Below are positions 20,708-29,585 of a DNA stretch of 64,000 bases, one piece after another. Origin of the DNA: Saccharomycopsis fibuligera x Saccharomycopsis cf. fibuligera (lineage: Eukaryota > Ascomycota > Saccharomycetes > Ascoideales > Saccharomycopsidaceae); assembly GCA_001936135.1 (NCBI GenBank), contig CP012810.1:3162001-3226000 (forward strand), in the 5' to 3' direction. Numbering within the stretch: position 1 is the stretch's first letter; each line of letters starts with the position of its first letter. The translations under genes and the position numbers were made by a program. The notes beneath the pieces were generated by a model. It saw only the letters and a program-made list of their open reading frames with translations. It was not told the origin of the DNA and did not search any database.

Positions 20708-22387
20708 ATGCTTTTCAAAGCCGCTGAATCTTTGGTATCTAGAAGAGCAATCTCTGCTGTTGCTGCTAGAAGTGCATTCAACACTTCTGCCGCTAGTGCC
20801 AGGTTCTCCACTTCGGCTCGTTTATTCAATGCTGCCGTTCCTAAGCAAAAATCTCCAAGTAAGTTCAGAAGCTTTGCTAAAGGTACTTGGAGAACTGCTT
20901 GGATCTCTGCCCTTTTGGGTGTTGCTTACTTGAGTTACAGTATTTACGACGAATCTAGACCAAACTTGAACCAAGTTAAACACTCTGATGTCACTCCATC
21001 CGGCAACAAAAAGAAGAACTTGGTTATTTTAGGTTCTGGTTGGGGTTCTATTTCCCTTTTGAAAGAATTGGATACTACTTTGTATAATGTCACTATCATC
21101 TCTCCAAGAAACTACTTTCTTTTCACCCCATTGTTGCCTTCTGTCCCAACCGGTACTATTGACTTGAAATCTATTGTTGAACCTGTTAGAACCATTACTA
21201 GAAGATCTAATGGTGAAGTTGTTTATATTGAAGCTGAAGCTACTGATATCGATCCAGTGAACAAGACCGTCAAATACAAGCATACTCAAGACCACGAAGG
21301 TAACCCAGTTTCCAAGCAAGTTGAATCTGAAATTTCTTTTGACTACTTGGTTGTTGGTGTTGGTGCTAAGGTTGGAACTTTTGGTACCCCTGGTGTTGCT
21401 GAACATGCATGCTTTTTGAAAGAAGGTTTCGATTCTACCAAGATTAGAAGAAAATTGTTAGACAGCATCGAACAAGCTAACTTATTGCCATCTGATGATC
21501 CAGAAAGAAAAAGATTATTGACTACCGTTGTTGTTGGTGGTGGTCCAACCGGTGTTGAATTGGCTGGTGAATTGCAGGATTACGTTGAACAAGATTTGTC
21601 TAGATGGGTTCCAACTATTGCCCCACAAATTAAGATTACTCTTTTGGAAGCTTTGCCATCTATTTTGACTATGTTTGATAAAGGTTTGGTTAAGTACGCT
21701 GAAGATATCTTGTCTGAATCTAATATTGACTTGCAAGTTAACTCCATGGTTAAGAAAGTTGACGACACCAATGTTTACATTAGTGTTAAAAAAGCTGATG
21801 GTACCTCTGAAATGAAAACTATTCCATATGGTGTTTTGGTTTGGGCTACCGGTAACGCTACTAGAGAAATTATTACTGATTTGTTCAAAAAGATTCCAGA
21901 TCAAGCTACTGCTAGAAGAGGCTTGTTGTTGGATGAATACTTGAAGGTTAAGGGTACTGACTCTATTTACGCTTTGGGTGACTGTACTTTCACTAAGAAT
22001 GCACCAACTGCTCAAGTTGCTCATCAAGAAGGTGTTTATTTGGCTGAATTATTCAAGAACTTGTCTAAGATTGATGAATTGAAATTCCAATTGGATAATG
22101 CTGCTGATGCTGACCAAACCACAAAACTCAACAGAAAATTGGCTAGAGCTTCTAACTTTGAACCATTTAAATATATTCACATGGGTGCTTTGGCTTACAT
22201 TGGTTCTGAAAAGGCTATTGCTGACTTGAGCTGGAAAGACTGGCAAACATTCAAGTCCGGTGGTTTGTTCACTTACATTTTCTGGAAAACCGCTTACGTT
22301 TCTATGTGTTTGAGTGTTAGAAACAAGGTCTTTGTTTGTGTTGACTGGACCAAGACCGCCATCTTTGGTAGAGATACTTCCAACTGA
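20708..22387 (+). CDS. NDE1: Alternative (rotenone-insensitive) NADH:ubiquinone oxidoreductase, external type
   Basis: This 559-residue type II NADH dehydrogenase has an Arg/Ser/Ala-rich mitochondrial presequence (about residues 1-45) and a hydrophobic segment near 64-80. The FAD-binding LGSGWG motif is at 108-113 and the NADH-binding GGGPTG motif at 277-282. A YALGDC flavin motif and a C-terminal membrane-contact region close the protein. It passes electrons from NADH to ubiquinone without pumping protons; external versus matrix-facing orientation is inferred from family resemblance. The start is the ATG at 20708. Codon use is strongly biased (TTG, GGT, AGA, GCT), a sign of high expression. 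The gene lies between the direct-repeat copies at 18308 and 23222. Confidence 0.92.
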   Translation: MLFKAAESLVSRRAISAVAARSAFNTSAASARFSTSARLFNAAVPKQKSPSKFRSFAKGTWRTAWISALLGVAYLSYSIYDESRPNLNQVKHSDVTPSGNKKKNLVILGSGWGSISLLKELDTTLYNVTIISPRNYFLFTPLLPSVPTGTIDLKSIVEPVRTITRRSNGEVVYIEAEATDIDPVNKTVKYKHTQDHEGNPVSKQVESEISFDYLVVGVGAKVGTFGTPGVAEHACFLKEGFDSTKIRRKLLDSIEQANLLPSDDPERKRLLTTVVVGGGPTGVELAGELQDYVEQDLSRWVPTIAPQIKITLLEALPSILTMFDKGLVKYAEDILSESNIDLQVNSMVKKVDDTNVYISVKKADGTSEMKTIPYGVLVWATGNATREIITDLFKKIPDQATARRGLLLDEYLKVKGTDSIYALGDCTFTKNAPTAQVAHQEGVYLAELFKNLSKIDELKFQLDNAADADQTTKLNRKLARASNFEPFKYIHMGALAYIGSEKAIADLSWKDWQTFKSGGLFTYIFWKTAYVSMCLSVRNKVFVCVDWTKTAIFGRDTSN

Positions 22388-23221
22388 GCATCATTGAAAT
22401 TTGGATAAAATTCCTATTTAAATAATATTCCTCTTCAAATAATATTCCATTTTAAGTTTGTCTTGTACTTATATCAGCCCTTACTTAATATTAATGAGTC
22501 ATTTTTAGCTTTTTTTTTTTTTTCGTTCTCACATACCTTTTTCCTCTTAATGTTTTTTTTTCACACTAATTACCATCTATGTTAGTTCATCTCTACAGTT
22601 TTTTCTTGATATTTTGCTTTTTTGTTTTATGCTCAATTTAGAGTCGATGCAAGGTTGAGTTTTCCACTATCTAGCACAACGGCATTCTAATGCGAAAAGA
22701 GAGAATAAACAAAAAATTTGTAAAAAAATAAAAGAATCCAAATAAAATGAAAGGCAAAAAGCAAATGTTCCGCTTAAAGAATGTTTAATAGTTTTTTCAT
22801 TGTAATTTTTCTTCAAGCAGCACTATTGTGCAAAAACCTTACGACTTATAACTTGTGTAATTAGGGCCGGATGAATAATTTGAACCTAGAGCGGATTTTC
22901 CTCTAAGCTTAACCAACCAATTAAAATAATACATATATACATATATATATATATATATTAAAAAAAAGTCTATTTAGAAGTCTAACTTACTTAACTAAGT
23001 ACTAAGTAGAAGTGAAAACACACTGAAAGAAAATAGTTATTCTGAGTTTAAAGACGATTCAAGCGAGGTTTTGGGGGTGTATGCAGGTTTATGTCCGTTC
23101 TTAACTAGAACAACTTTTTTATTTCAATTTCTACATCTATATTTATATAATTCAATAGAAGTGAATACGGAGTAGGCTACAACAGTTTACGCTATCACAA
23201 CATCAATCCTCATATCATATC
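22388..23221. other. Intergenic region between NDE1 and the duplicated gene
   Basis: T-rich 3' flank of NDE1, then an (AT)n/(ATAC) tract at about 22928-22960. Next come overlapping CTTA/TAAG half-sites near 22985-23010 (ACTTAACTAAGT-like). No gene was seen. Confidence 0.55.
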
Positions 23222-23821
23222 ATGTCCAAATACACGCTAGCAAAGTTCCGGATCTTGCCAAATCCTGCTACCGCCAGCGAAGTGCACTTTATTTACGATG
23301 CCCTCAGCAGCCTTGCTCCTATCGTCCAGTTCCGCTATTTGACCAAAAGCATGGGGCATCTAGCCATTGCTTATCCAAGAACATTCACGGTGTTATTCGA
23401 GGAGGAAAAACAGCAATCCAAAGATAATGATAGCAACATGGATTCAAGCAGCAGGTATGATGGCTCCGGCAGTATCAAAGATATTTTACCAAGGATTGTC
23501 GGTGTGCCGCGACTTTCGTACTACAACAAGCTCTTCGAGAACCAGAAACTATCAAGGCACACTCACAGTGACTTCGTAACAGCCATCACTAAAGACAATC
23601 CAGTTTTGCTCAAGAGTTTTCAGAATAGCAATGGTAGCAGGATGCCCAAGTTGCAGTTCAACGAGATGTTTCTGCTCAAAGCCATGGTTCTTGAAACTGG
23701 AGATCAAGACTTGCTATTGGATAGCAAAGAGGATAGGCTTGTGTCGCGGGATAAAGAAGTATTGGAGAAAGAGCTAGATGTGATAAGTCAGGGTTTTTTG
23801 AAGAAAAGAAACTATTTGTAA
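23222..23821 (+). CDS. Conserved-looking protein of unknown function, parent of the pseudogene at 18308
   Basis: This 199-residue protein starts at a clear ATG after an AT-rich leader. It has no predicted membrane span and no motif I recognise. The N-terminal third is compact and mixed (PNPATASEVHFIYDALSSL, IVQFRYLTKSMGHLAIAYPR). A short Ser/Asp/Asn-rich insert follows at about 75-95, then a second structured block and a charged, helix-like C-terminus ending in basic residues. A small organellar or ribosome-associated protein would fit its size and basic ends, but that is a guess and I assign no function. Its first two thirds are duplicated almost exactly 4.9 kb upstream. Confidence 0.7.
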   Translation: MSKYTLAKFRILPNPATASEVHFIYDALSSLAPIVQFRYLTKSMGHLAIAYPRTFTVLFEEEKQQSKDNDSNMDSSSRYDGSGSIKDILPRIVGVPRLSYYNKLFENQKLSRHTHSDFVTAITKDNPVLLKSFQNSNGSRMPKLQFNEMFLLKAMVLETGDQDLLLDSKEDRLVSRDKEVLEKELDVISQGFLKKRNYL

Positions 23822-24553
23822 TTTATGAACCGGAGCAGAATGTGTGCGTTTTTCTGTTGTTGACTGATTGATCGTTTAATTATTTTTTTTTTCTTGTTGT
23901 ACTGCATGCTTGCTGCTTTATTGGGTTTTTGTTGTGTATTTATAGCAAACTTCTAGTGATAATTGCGCACCTGTATATAGGACTTTACTACGTGGAGTTG
24001 GAGCAGTGTAAAATGCCACGATGACGACAATTACAATACCAAAGCACTACAAATAGACTGGAACACTGATTTGAACAGATATCACCCTGTTTATTAATGG
24101 AAATATTCTCTACACTGTGTAAATCAAAAAAAAAAAATTAGATAATTCAGTTACGTTGCCAATTAGCAGCCCCACACTGAAGAGGTATAGCATTGTAGCT
24201 GCTAATAATCTTATGGAAGCATTTTGTGATATTCTTTAACTGAGGGATGTCAGGAGGAGTAGGCTTTTCCTAGGCAATAATTATCCAGCAGATAAACATC
24301 CTTGCACAATAGTTCAAACATCCGTACATTTTAAATTAGTTTTATTTACCGCCACAAGGGTATAATCTGGTTATGTGCCCGCGACTACCATTTGTTTTTG
24401 TTTACCACAACAGTCAATAACATTGATGATCTTTGAGTGTCAACTTTCTTGATCTACAATAACTACCATATAGCTCTTTCTCGGCCAAAGCGCTGATGTT
24501 GTGCCAAATTTTAGCATATTTTTAATAATAATCGCACACCCTCTTCGCCTAGT
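23822..24553. other. Intergenic region upstream of SPC97
   Basis: AT-rich DNA with an A-run near 24127-24137. No coding frame, tRNA or repeat was recognised. Confidence 0.55.
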
Positions 24554-27325
24554 ATGACACAGAATATTGATTTGGTCCACTTCTTACCCCAGGAAAGCTC
24601 ATCCTACATTCTTTCCCCGACCATTAACCCGCAGCCCCTCATCTCTAATCATTTGAAGCTCAACTATCCTTCGCTTTTAGACGTTAGCGACTTAAAACTT
24701 CAGCAGGCTCTAATCATAAACGACTTGTTCTTTGTTCTTATTGGGCTCGAAGGAAATTACATCAGATACTCCAATACATTTGCTCAAACACAATCAGTAA
24801 ATTACCATACTGAAAATGCCTACAACAATGACAAGAATCACCACTTGGCCACCCAGCTAAGCGGACCAGATTTTAAAATCTCAAAAAACTTGAACCCATC
24901 ACTTAAAGACCTAACTAAAAATATAATAAAGTTGGGAAAAATATTTTACGCGTTAAGAAACTTCAAGGGCTTTTTTGACAACAATAGTTTTGGTAAGATC
25001 AACCAGAGCTTTGCCGGTTTTATAAGAGATACCATCAAAGAATATTTGGCAAACCTCAATAGCATATATCTAGAATACCAAAATAATCCAAACTATAGCA
25101 TTCTTTTAATGGGGGATGATTTGAAGCGTAATAATACCGATTTAAAATTGAAGCTTCTATACGAAATATGTCACTTGATTTACAACGATACCAAAAAAAG
25201 GGTTTCACAAAATAATGATTTCATAAATTTTATCAACAATTTAAAGAAAGATTTTTATTCAAACAATGAATTGGATTTGAATTCTGATAACTCTAAATTG
25301 CCAATTTGCAAAGGTGGCCTCATTCTCAAAATAATTAGCCAACAAATTCAAAGAAATCAAGGCAACAATGATATTTTGCAATTTTTGCATCATTTGTTCA
25401 ACGAAGTATCCCAGAATTATTTGCTTATGCTAAACACATGGTTAGTTAATGGTATAGTAGATGATCCGTTTAATGAATTTCTTATAAAACTCAATCTGTC
25501 CGAAGTCCATCAAAACCAGCATCTGCAAATCACTACTGATTTACAAAATCTTGCTGCAGCAAGATTTAATAGTCAATCGCTCCAACTGTTACTGATGGAC
25601 CATGCTAGCCCTATGGAAAGATATTGGGACTCAAAATTTTCCATTAGAAGAGATGGTCTACCACGACAATTGGAAGAATTTTCTCTTAGAAATAAAGTAT
25701 TGCTAACTGGCACATACCTCAATATTATCAAAGATTGTGGTATAATGGTACAGTACACTGATTTTAATTCTCAGCTTTTTAGAGAGCAGAGTTATTATAT
25801 TAGAGATTTAACAGATATTAATTTACTCAATTTGCAAGTGAATTATTGGTATATTAAGGCCAATAATATGATTATGAACTTGTTTTACAGCGGATACAAT
25901 TTCCTAGCAATTTTGCAGGACTTCAAAAAATTCTTTTTTTTGAATGATAATTCGATGATGGCATATTTGGTGCGTTGCAACCTTGAGCTATTGAAGAAAC
26001 CGCACCATAGCTCATATTTAAATGAGCTTAAAAATGATTTTAGTTTTTATTTCACCAATGATAAAGATTTTGATAGTTATAGTGATGAAGAAAGCAGTAC
26101 CAACCAATTGCTTTTGAAGCTCGGAGAAGTGACCATGGAACGCAATGGCATTTTTACCGAGTTGGAAGATATCTTGAACGTTAAGCCAATTAATCCAGAA
26201 GGTATATTTAATTCTTCATCGTATCAAGCATTGAAAAATATAGTTAATGAAGCAATTGTGCCAACAGCTAGTCATCAGGCTGCTGCTGCTACCGCTCCTA
26301 CGGAAGACCAAGCAAAACACGTTTCTTTTAATGATTATTTAATCCACTACATTAACTTTGACATAATTTTACCATTTCCGTTAAACTTAATGATTAGTCA
26401 AACGGAGATCATCAAATTTCAGCTAATTTTCCGATTTTTACTTTTGAACGTTTTCTTTATGCAATTGTTTGATGAAAGCTTTTTGGACCTTAAACAATTC
26501 AAAATTGAAAGTAACAATAAATTTTATTCCAAAAAAATTTCCAAGTTATCTGTTTTGAACTTCAAAATTTTGAGTTTACTTAAACGATTATACACCAGCT
26601 ATCAACTTGTCATTGATGCTAACTTCAATAATAGTTTTGAAAAATTGGCCAAATTTAAGCAAAATAGACAGGAAGCCGAAAGCGTGCCAAAGGCTGCTAA
26701 TACAAACATAAATACAAGCACAAACAATAACTTTAGTAATAATCTTCGCAGGTCAAACTCCATATTTAGCCAATTCGATTCGGATTTCAACCAGCAGCCG
26801 AACACCAGTACTAGTAGTATGAATTTCAATGCAAATGTCAAGACCAGTGCTGCTGATACTCTAACTGCTAATGTTAACAATAAAGATGATACTTCCAAAG
26901 ATAACCTCACTTTTGAAGAATCAAAAAAGAAAATCCAGGACATGCTAGATAACATTTTACTCTACTTATACTTGACAAATTTTGACTACTTGAAACTTAT
27001 CAAAAGTTTTTTTCGGGTGTTAATTAATTTCAACAAATTTGTCAAACGCTTCTTGAAAGAAGTCGGAATACATCAGCAGAGTAAGAAAAGACGCCAGGGT
27101 TACAGCTTCACCAATAGTAATAACAATATGGAGGTCGATAATGAGATGCAAGATGGCGAAGGATCACAGGTTTCCATGGGAAGCAAAAATACGGCTGGTG
27201 GTAATGCCGCGACGATGATGATGACGACAAAGGTGTTGCTGGAGTTCAACCATTATTATAAAAAGTTTGAAAAGGAATATGAGCTACATGAAAGAAAATT
27301 GGCAAAGTTTTGGGAGTATGAATGA
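24554..27325 (+). CDS. SPC97: Spc97 (GCP2-type) subunit of the gamma-tubulin complex
   Basis: This 923-residue protein has the gamma-tubulin complex protein architecture. The first GCP grip region starts near residue 50 with LIINDLFFVLIGLEGNYIRY. The LNTWLVNGIVDDPFNEF motif (about 290-310) is the best family signature. KYLNI-type sequence (GTYLNIIKDCG) follows, and a second grip domain after about 590 contains PFPLNLMISQTEIIKFQLIFRFLL. A Ser/Asn-rich linker interrupts the C-terminal domain. Spc97 with Spc98 holds gamma-tubulin at spindle pole bodies to nucleate microtubules. The YIRY and WLVNGIVDDP motifs fit GCP2/Spc97 better than GCP3/Spc98. CIN1, another tubulin gene, lies about 19 kb away and is not linked as an operon. 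Confidence 0.87.
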   Translation: MTQNIDLVHFLPQESSSYILSPTINPQPLISNHLKLNYPSLLDVSDLKLQQALIINDLFFVLIGLEGNYIRYSNTFAQTQSVNYHTENAYNNDKNHHLATQLSGPDFKISKNLNPSLKDLTKNIIKLGKIFYALRNFKGFFDNNSFGKINQSFAGFIRDTIKEYLANLNSIYLEYQNNPNYSILLMGDDLKRNNTDLKLKLLYEICHLIYNDTKKRVSQNNDFINFINNLKKDFYSNNELDLNSDNSKLPICKGGLILKIISQQIQRNQGNNDILQFLHHLFNEVSQNYLLMLNTWLVNGIVDDPFNEFLIKLNLSEVHQNQHLQITTDLQNLAAARFNSQSLQLLLMDHASPMERYWDSKFSIRRDGLPRQLEEFSLRNKVLLTGTYLNIIKDCGIMVQYTDFNSQLFREQSYYIRDLTDINLLNLQVNYWYIKANNMIMNLFYSGYNFLAILQDFKKFFFLNDNSMMAYLVRCNLELLKKPHHSSYLNELKNDFSFYFTNDKDFDSYSDEESSTNQLLLKLGEVTMERNGIFTELEDILNVKPINPEGIFNSSSYQALKNIVNEAIVPTASHQAAAATAPTEDQAKHVSFNDYLIHYINFDIILPFPLNLMISQTEIIKFQLIFRFLLLNVFFMQLFDESFLDLKQFKIESNNKFYSKKISKLSVLNFKILSLLKRLYTSYQLVIDANFNNSFEKLAKFKQNRQEAESVPKAANTNINTSTNNNFSNNLRRSNSIFSQFDSDFNQQPNTSTSSMNFNANVKTSAADTLTANVNNKDDTSKDNLTFEESKKKIQDMLDNILLYLYLTNFDYLKLIKSFFRVLINFNKFVKRFLKEVGIHQQSKKRRQGYSFTNSNNNMEVDNEMQDGEGSQVSMGSKNTAGGNAATMMMTTKVLLEFNHYYKKFEKEYELHERKLAKFWEYE

Positions 27326-28072
27326 TGATTATTGCTTTTCGCTTTTTTCGTTAGTTTTTTTTTTTTTTTTTTTTTTTGTATGATATATTAAGCAAATATT
27401 TTCTGACTTGGTAAGCCTCTAATTCAAATGTATTGATACTCTTATGTACATTCATTATATTTTAGTATATTAAATGATATAATTACGTTTAAGGAGATGA
27501 AAAACCGAGAGTGGATCAGATATGTTGAGTTATAAATAAGAAACATAGAGAACCGTAAATTTTTTCTTTGTCCCTTTTGGGCATTTTTGTGCAAAAGCAT
27601 TAGACCGACGTTTTGAGTCTAAAAGCCTTTTGTCCTATATGCTCAACAATATGAATTATGAAGCCTATGCCAAAAGAAAACTATTGTCAAGTAGCGTCAC
27701 AGTACACATAGTATGCAAAAGCGGATTGGTGAGCTTTTTTTTACGCCCCTGTGGCAGAGGACACCACAGAATGATGGCCCCATTTTTTTTTTTTTTTTCA
27801 CACACAATATCGATTTATTATTTCTATATAAACGGTAGAAAATATAATCTTATAAACTTATCTATATAGTATATACAGTATAGTTCAGTTGTTAGTATAT
27901 AGGGGAAACTTATACAAGTGAAAACCCCGTTAGTATTAGTTGGACTTTAATGGATGCCCCATGCTTCACTGCGGATTCGTTTAATATATATTTGTCTATA
28001 CATATAATACTCAATGAGGAAAGGAGTAAATAGTTTCCTTGACTAGGTATAATAACCATGTGATAGGCACTT

Positions 28073-28103
28073 ATTGACCACGTGATGAGGTCACGTGGTC
28101 AAT
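28073..28103. promoter_or_regulatory. Perfect inverted repeat carrying two CACGTG E-boxes
   Basis: Two perfectly complementary 13-bp arms (28073-28085 and 28091-28103) flank a 5-bp spacer. Each arm contains CACGTG (28079-28084 and 28092-28097), with centres 13 bp apart. It lies about 290 bp upstream of the RPT6 ATG. CACGTG is the site of Cbf1 and other bHLH factors. The paired symmetric layout suggests cooperative or tetrameric binding, which is inference. Confidence 0.7.
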
Positions 28104-28144
28104 GTATTTGGCAGTAAAGCAGAGTGCGGTCTTCACACGAATTT

Positions 28145-28155
28145 GGATGGCAAAA
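28145..28155 (+). promoter_or_regulatory. Proteasome-associated control element-like site upstream of RPT6
   Basis: GGATGGCAAAA resembles the Rpn4-binding element of yeast proteasome genes (core GGCAAAA). It lies about 235 bp upstream of the RPT6 ATG, a usual position. One short match in AT-rich DNA is weak evidence on its own. Confidence 0.5.
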
Positions 28156-28388
28156 AATCAAAGACGGAATGAGCTTAGCTCTAACAAAGTAGAAGCTCGA
28201 GTCTATATCATTGGCTTGAGACGTGTTCATATTGATACTTTATCGTGGATAGTAGGTTAGGATTTTCTTAGTCACTCAAAGTCAATTGATAGGTACAATA
28301 ATTGCATCAATATCGTTCCATTCCGCATCTATCAATCAATCAATTATCATTATCCTCATCGTCACCAATATCAATAAATAATATAATA

Positions 28389-29585
28389 ATGGCTACCGCA
28401 ACTACTCACTACGGGGGTATCAAGCCTTTTTTTGTTCAAAAGATACAGGATGTTCAATTGGAAATTGAGCAAAAAAATCATAACTTGCGCAGATTAGAAG
28501 CAGAAAGAAATATTCTTAACACTAATGTCAGGTCATTAAAAGATGAGTTGAAGCTCTTACAAGAGCCAAGTTCCTATGTTGGTGAAGTGGTCAAAGTGAT
28601 GTCTTCTAACCAAGTGCTTGTGAAAATCCACCCAGAAGGTAAATATGTCGTCAAAATTGCTAGTGACATCAATATCAAGGAAGTTAAACCATCGTTACGA
28701 GTGTGCTTGAAATCTGATTCATACACTTTGCATAAAATCTTACCTAATAAGGTGGATCCACTAGTCTCTTTAATGATGGTGGAAAAAGTGCCAGATTCTA
28801 CTTATGACATGATTGGTGGCTTGGACCAACAAATCAAAGAAATCAAAGAAGTTATTGAGTTGCCAGTGAAACATCCTGAATTGTTTGACTCTTTAGGGAT
28901 TCAACAACCAAAGGGGGTTATCTTGTACGGTCCTCCAGGTACTGGTAAAACTTTGCTTGCTAGAGCAGTGGCACACCATACTGAATGTAAATTCATTAGA
29001 GTTAGTGGTTCGGAATTGGTGCAAAAATATATTGGTGAAGGGTCGAGAATGGTTAGGGAATTGTTTATATTGGCCAGAGAGCACGCACCATCAATCATTT
29101 TTATGGATGAGATTGATTCTATTGGTTCATCAAGAGTGGAAGGCTCTGGAGGTGGTGATTCTGAAGTGCAACGTACCATGTTGGAATTATTGAATCAGTT
29201 GGATGGGTTTGAATCCTCCAAGGATATTAAGATTATCATGGCCACTAACAGATTGGATATCTTGGATCCAGCATTGTTACGTCCAGGTAGAATTGATAGA
29301 AAGATTGAATTCCCACCACCAACCGTTACTGCTAGAACCGATATTTTGAAGATTCACTCCAGATCCATGAACTTGACAAGAGGCATCAACTTGAGAAAAA
29401 TTGCTGAAAGAATGAATGGTTGTTCCGGTGCCGATGTCAAAGGTGTTTGTACTGAAGCTGGTATGTACGCTTTGAGAGAAAGAAGAATTCACGTCACTCA
29501 AGAAGATTTTGAATTAGCAGTGGCCAAAGTTATGGCTAGACATGATGATAATACTGCTATTTCTGTGGCTAAATTGTTCAAGTAA
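28389..29585 (+). CDS. RPT6: Rpt6, 26S proteasome regulatory particle AAA-ATPase
   Basis: This 398-residue protein is close in length to baker's yeast Rpt6 (405). An N-terminal coiled coil (about 20-58) precedes the OB domain ([25 protein letters not shown]). The AAA domain has Walker A GPPGTGKT at 181-188 and Walker B FMDEID ending near 243. Further AAA features are the ATNR sensor and the [13 protein letters not shown] arginine-finger region; the C-terminal tail is KLFK. It unfolds and translocates ubiquitinated substrates into the 20S core. The start is the ATG at 28389, giving [10 protein letters not shown]; the upstream frame is leader. I noticed no in-frame CTG, consistent with avoidance of the reassigned codon in strongly expressed genes. 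Confidence 0.96.
   Translation: MATATTHYGGIKPFFVQKIQDVQLEIEQKNHNLRRLEAERNILNTNVRSLKDELKLLQEPSSYVGEVVKVMSSNQVLVKIHPEGKYVVKIASDINIKEVKPSLRVCLKSDSYTLHKILPNKVDPLVSLMMVEKVPDSTYDMIGGLDQQIKEIKEVIELPVKHPELFDSLGIQQPKGVILYGPPGTGKTLLARAVAHHTECKFIRVSGSELVQKYIGEGSRMVRELFILAREHAPSIIFMDEIDSIGSSRVEGSGGGDSEVQRTMLELLNQLDGFESSKDIKIIMATNRLDILDPALLRPGRIDRKIEFPPPTVTARTDILKIHSRSMNLTRGINLRKIAERMNGCSGADVKGVCTEAGMYALRERRIHVTQEDFELAVAKVMARHDDNTAISVAKLFK

Larger units (their letters stand above)
27326..28388. other. SPC97-RPT6 intergenic region
   Basis: T-runs lie near 27356-27377 and 27784-27799. The right half is the RPT6 promoter and holds the E-box dyad and proteasome-element-like site listed separately. A frame open from 28302 into RPT6 lacks an upstream ATG and is leader. 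Confidence 0.6.

Noticed and set aside
28302-28388. Upstream extension of RPT6 by 29 codons
   Set aside because: It lacks an ATG start, and the conserved Rpt6 N-terminus begins at the ATG at 28389.
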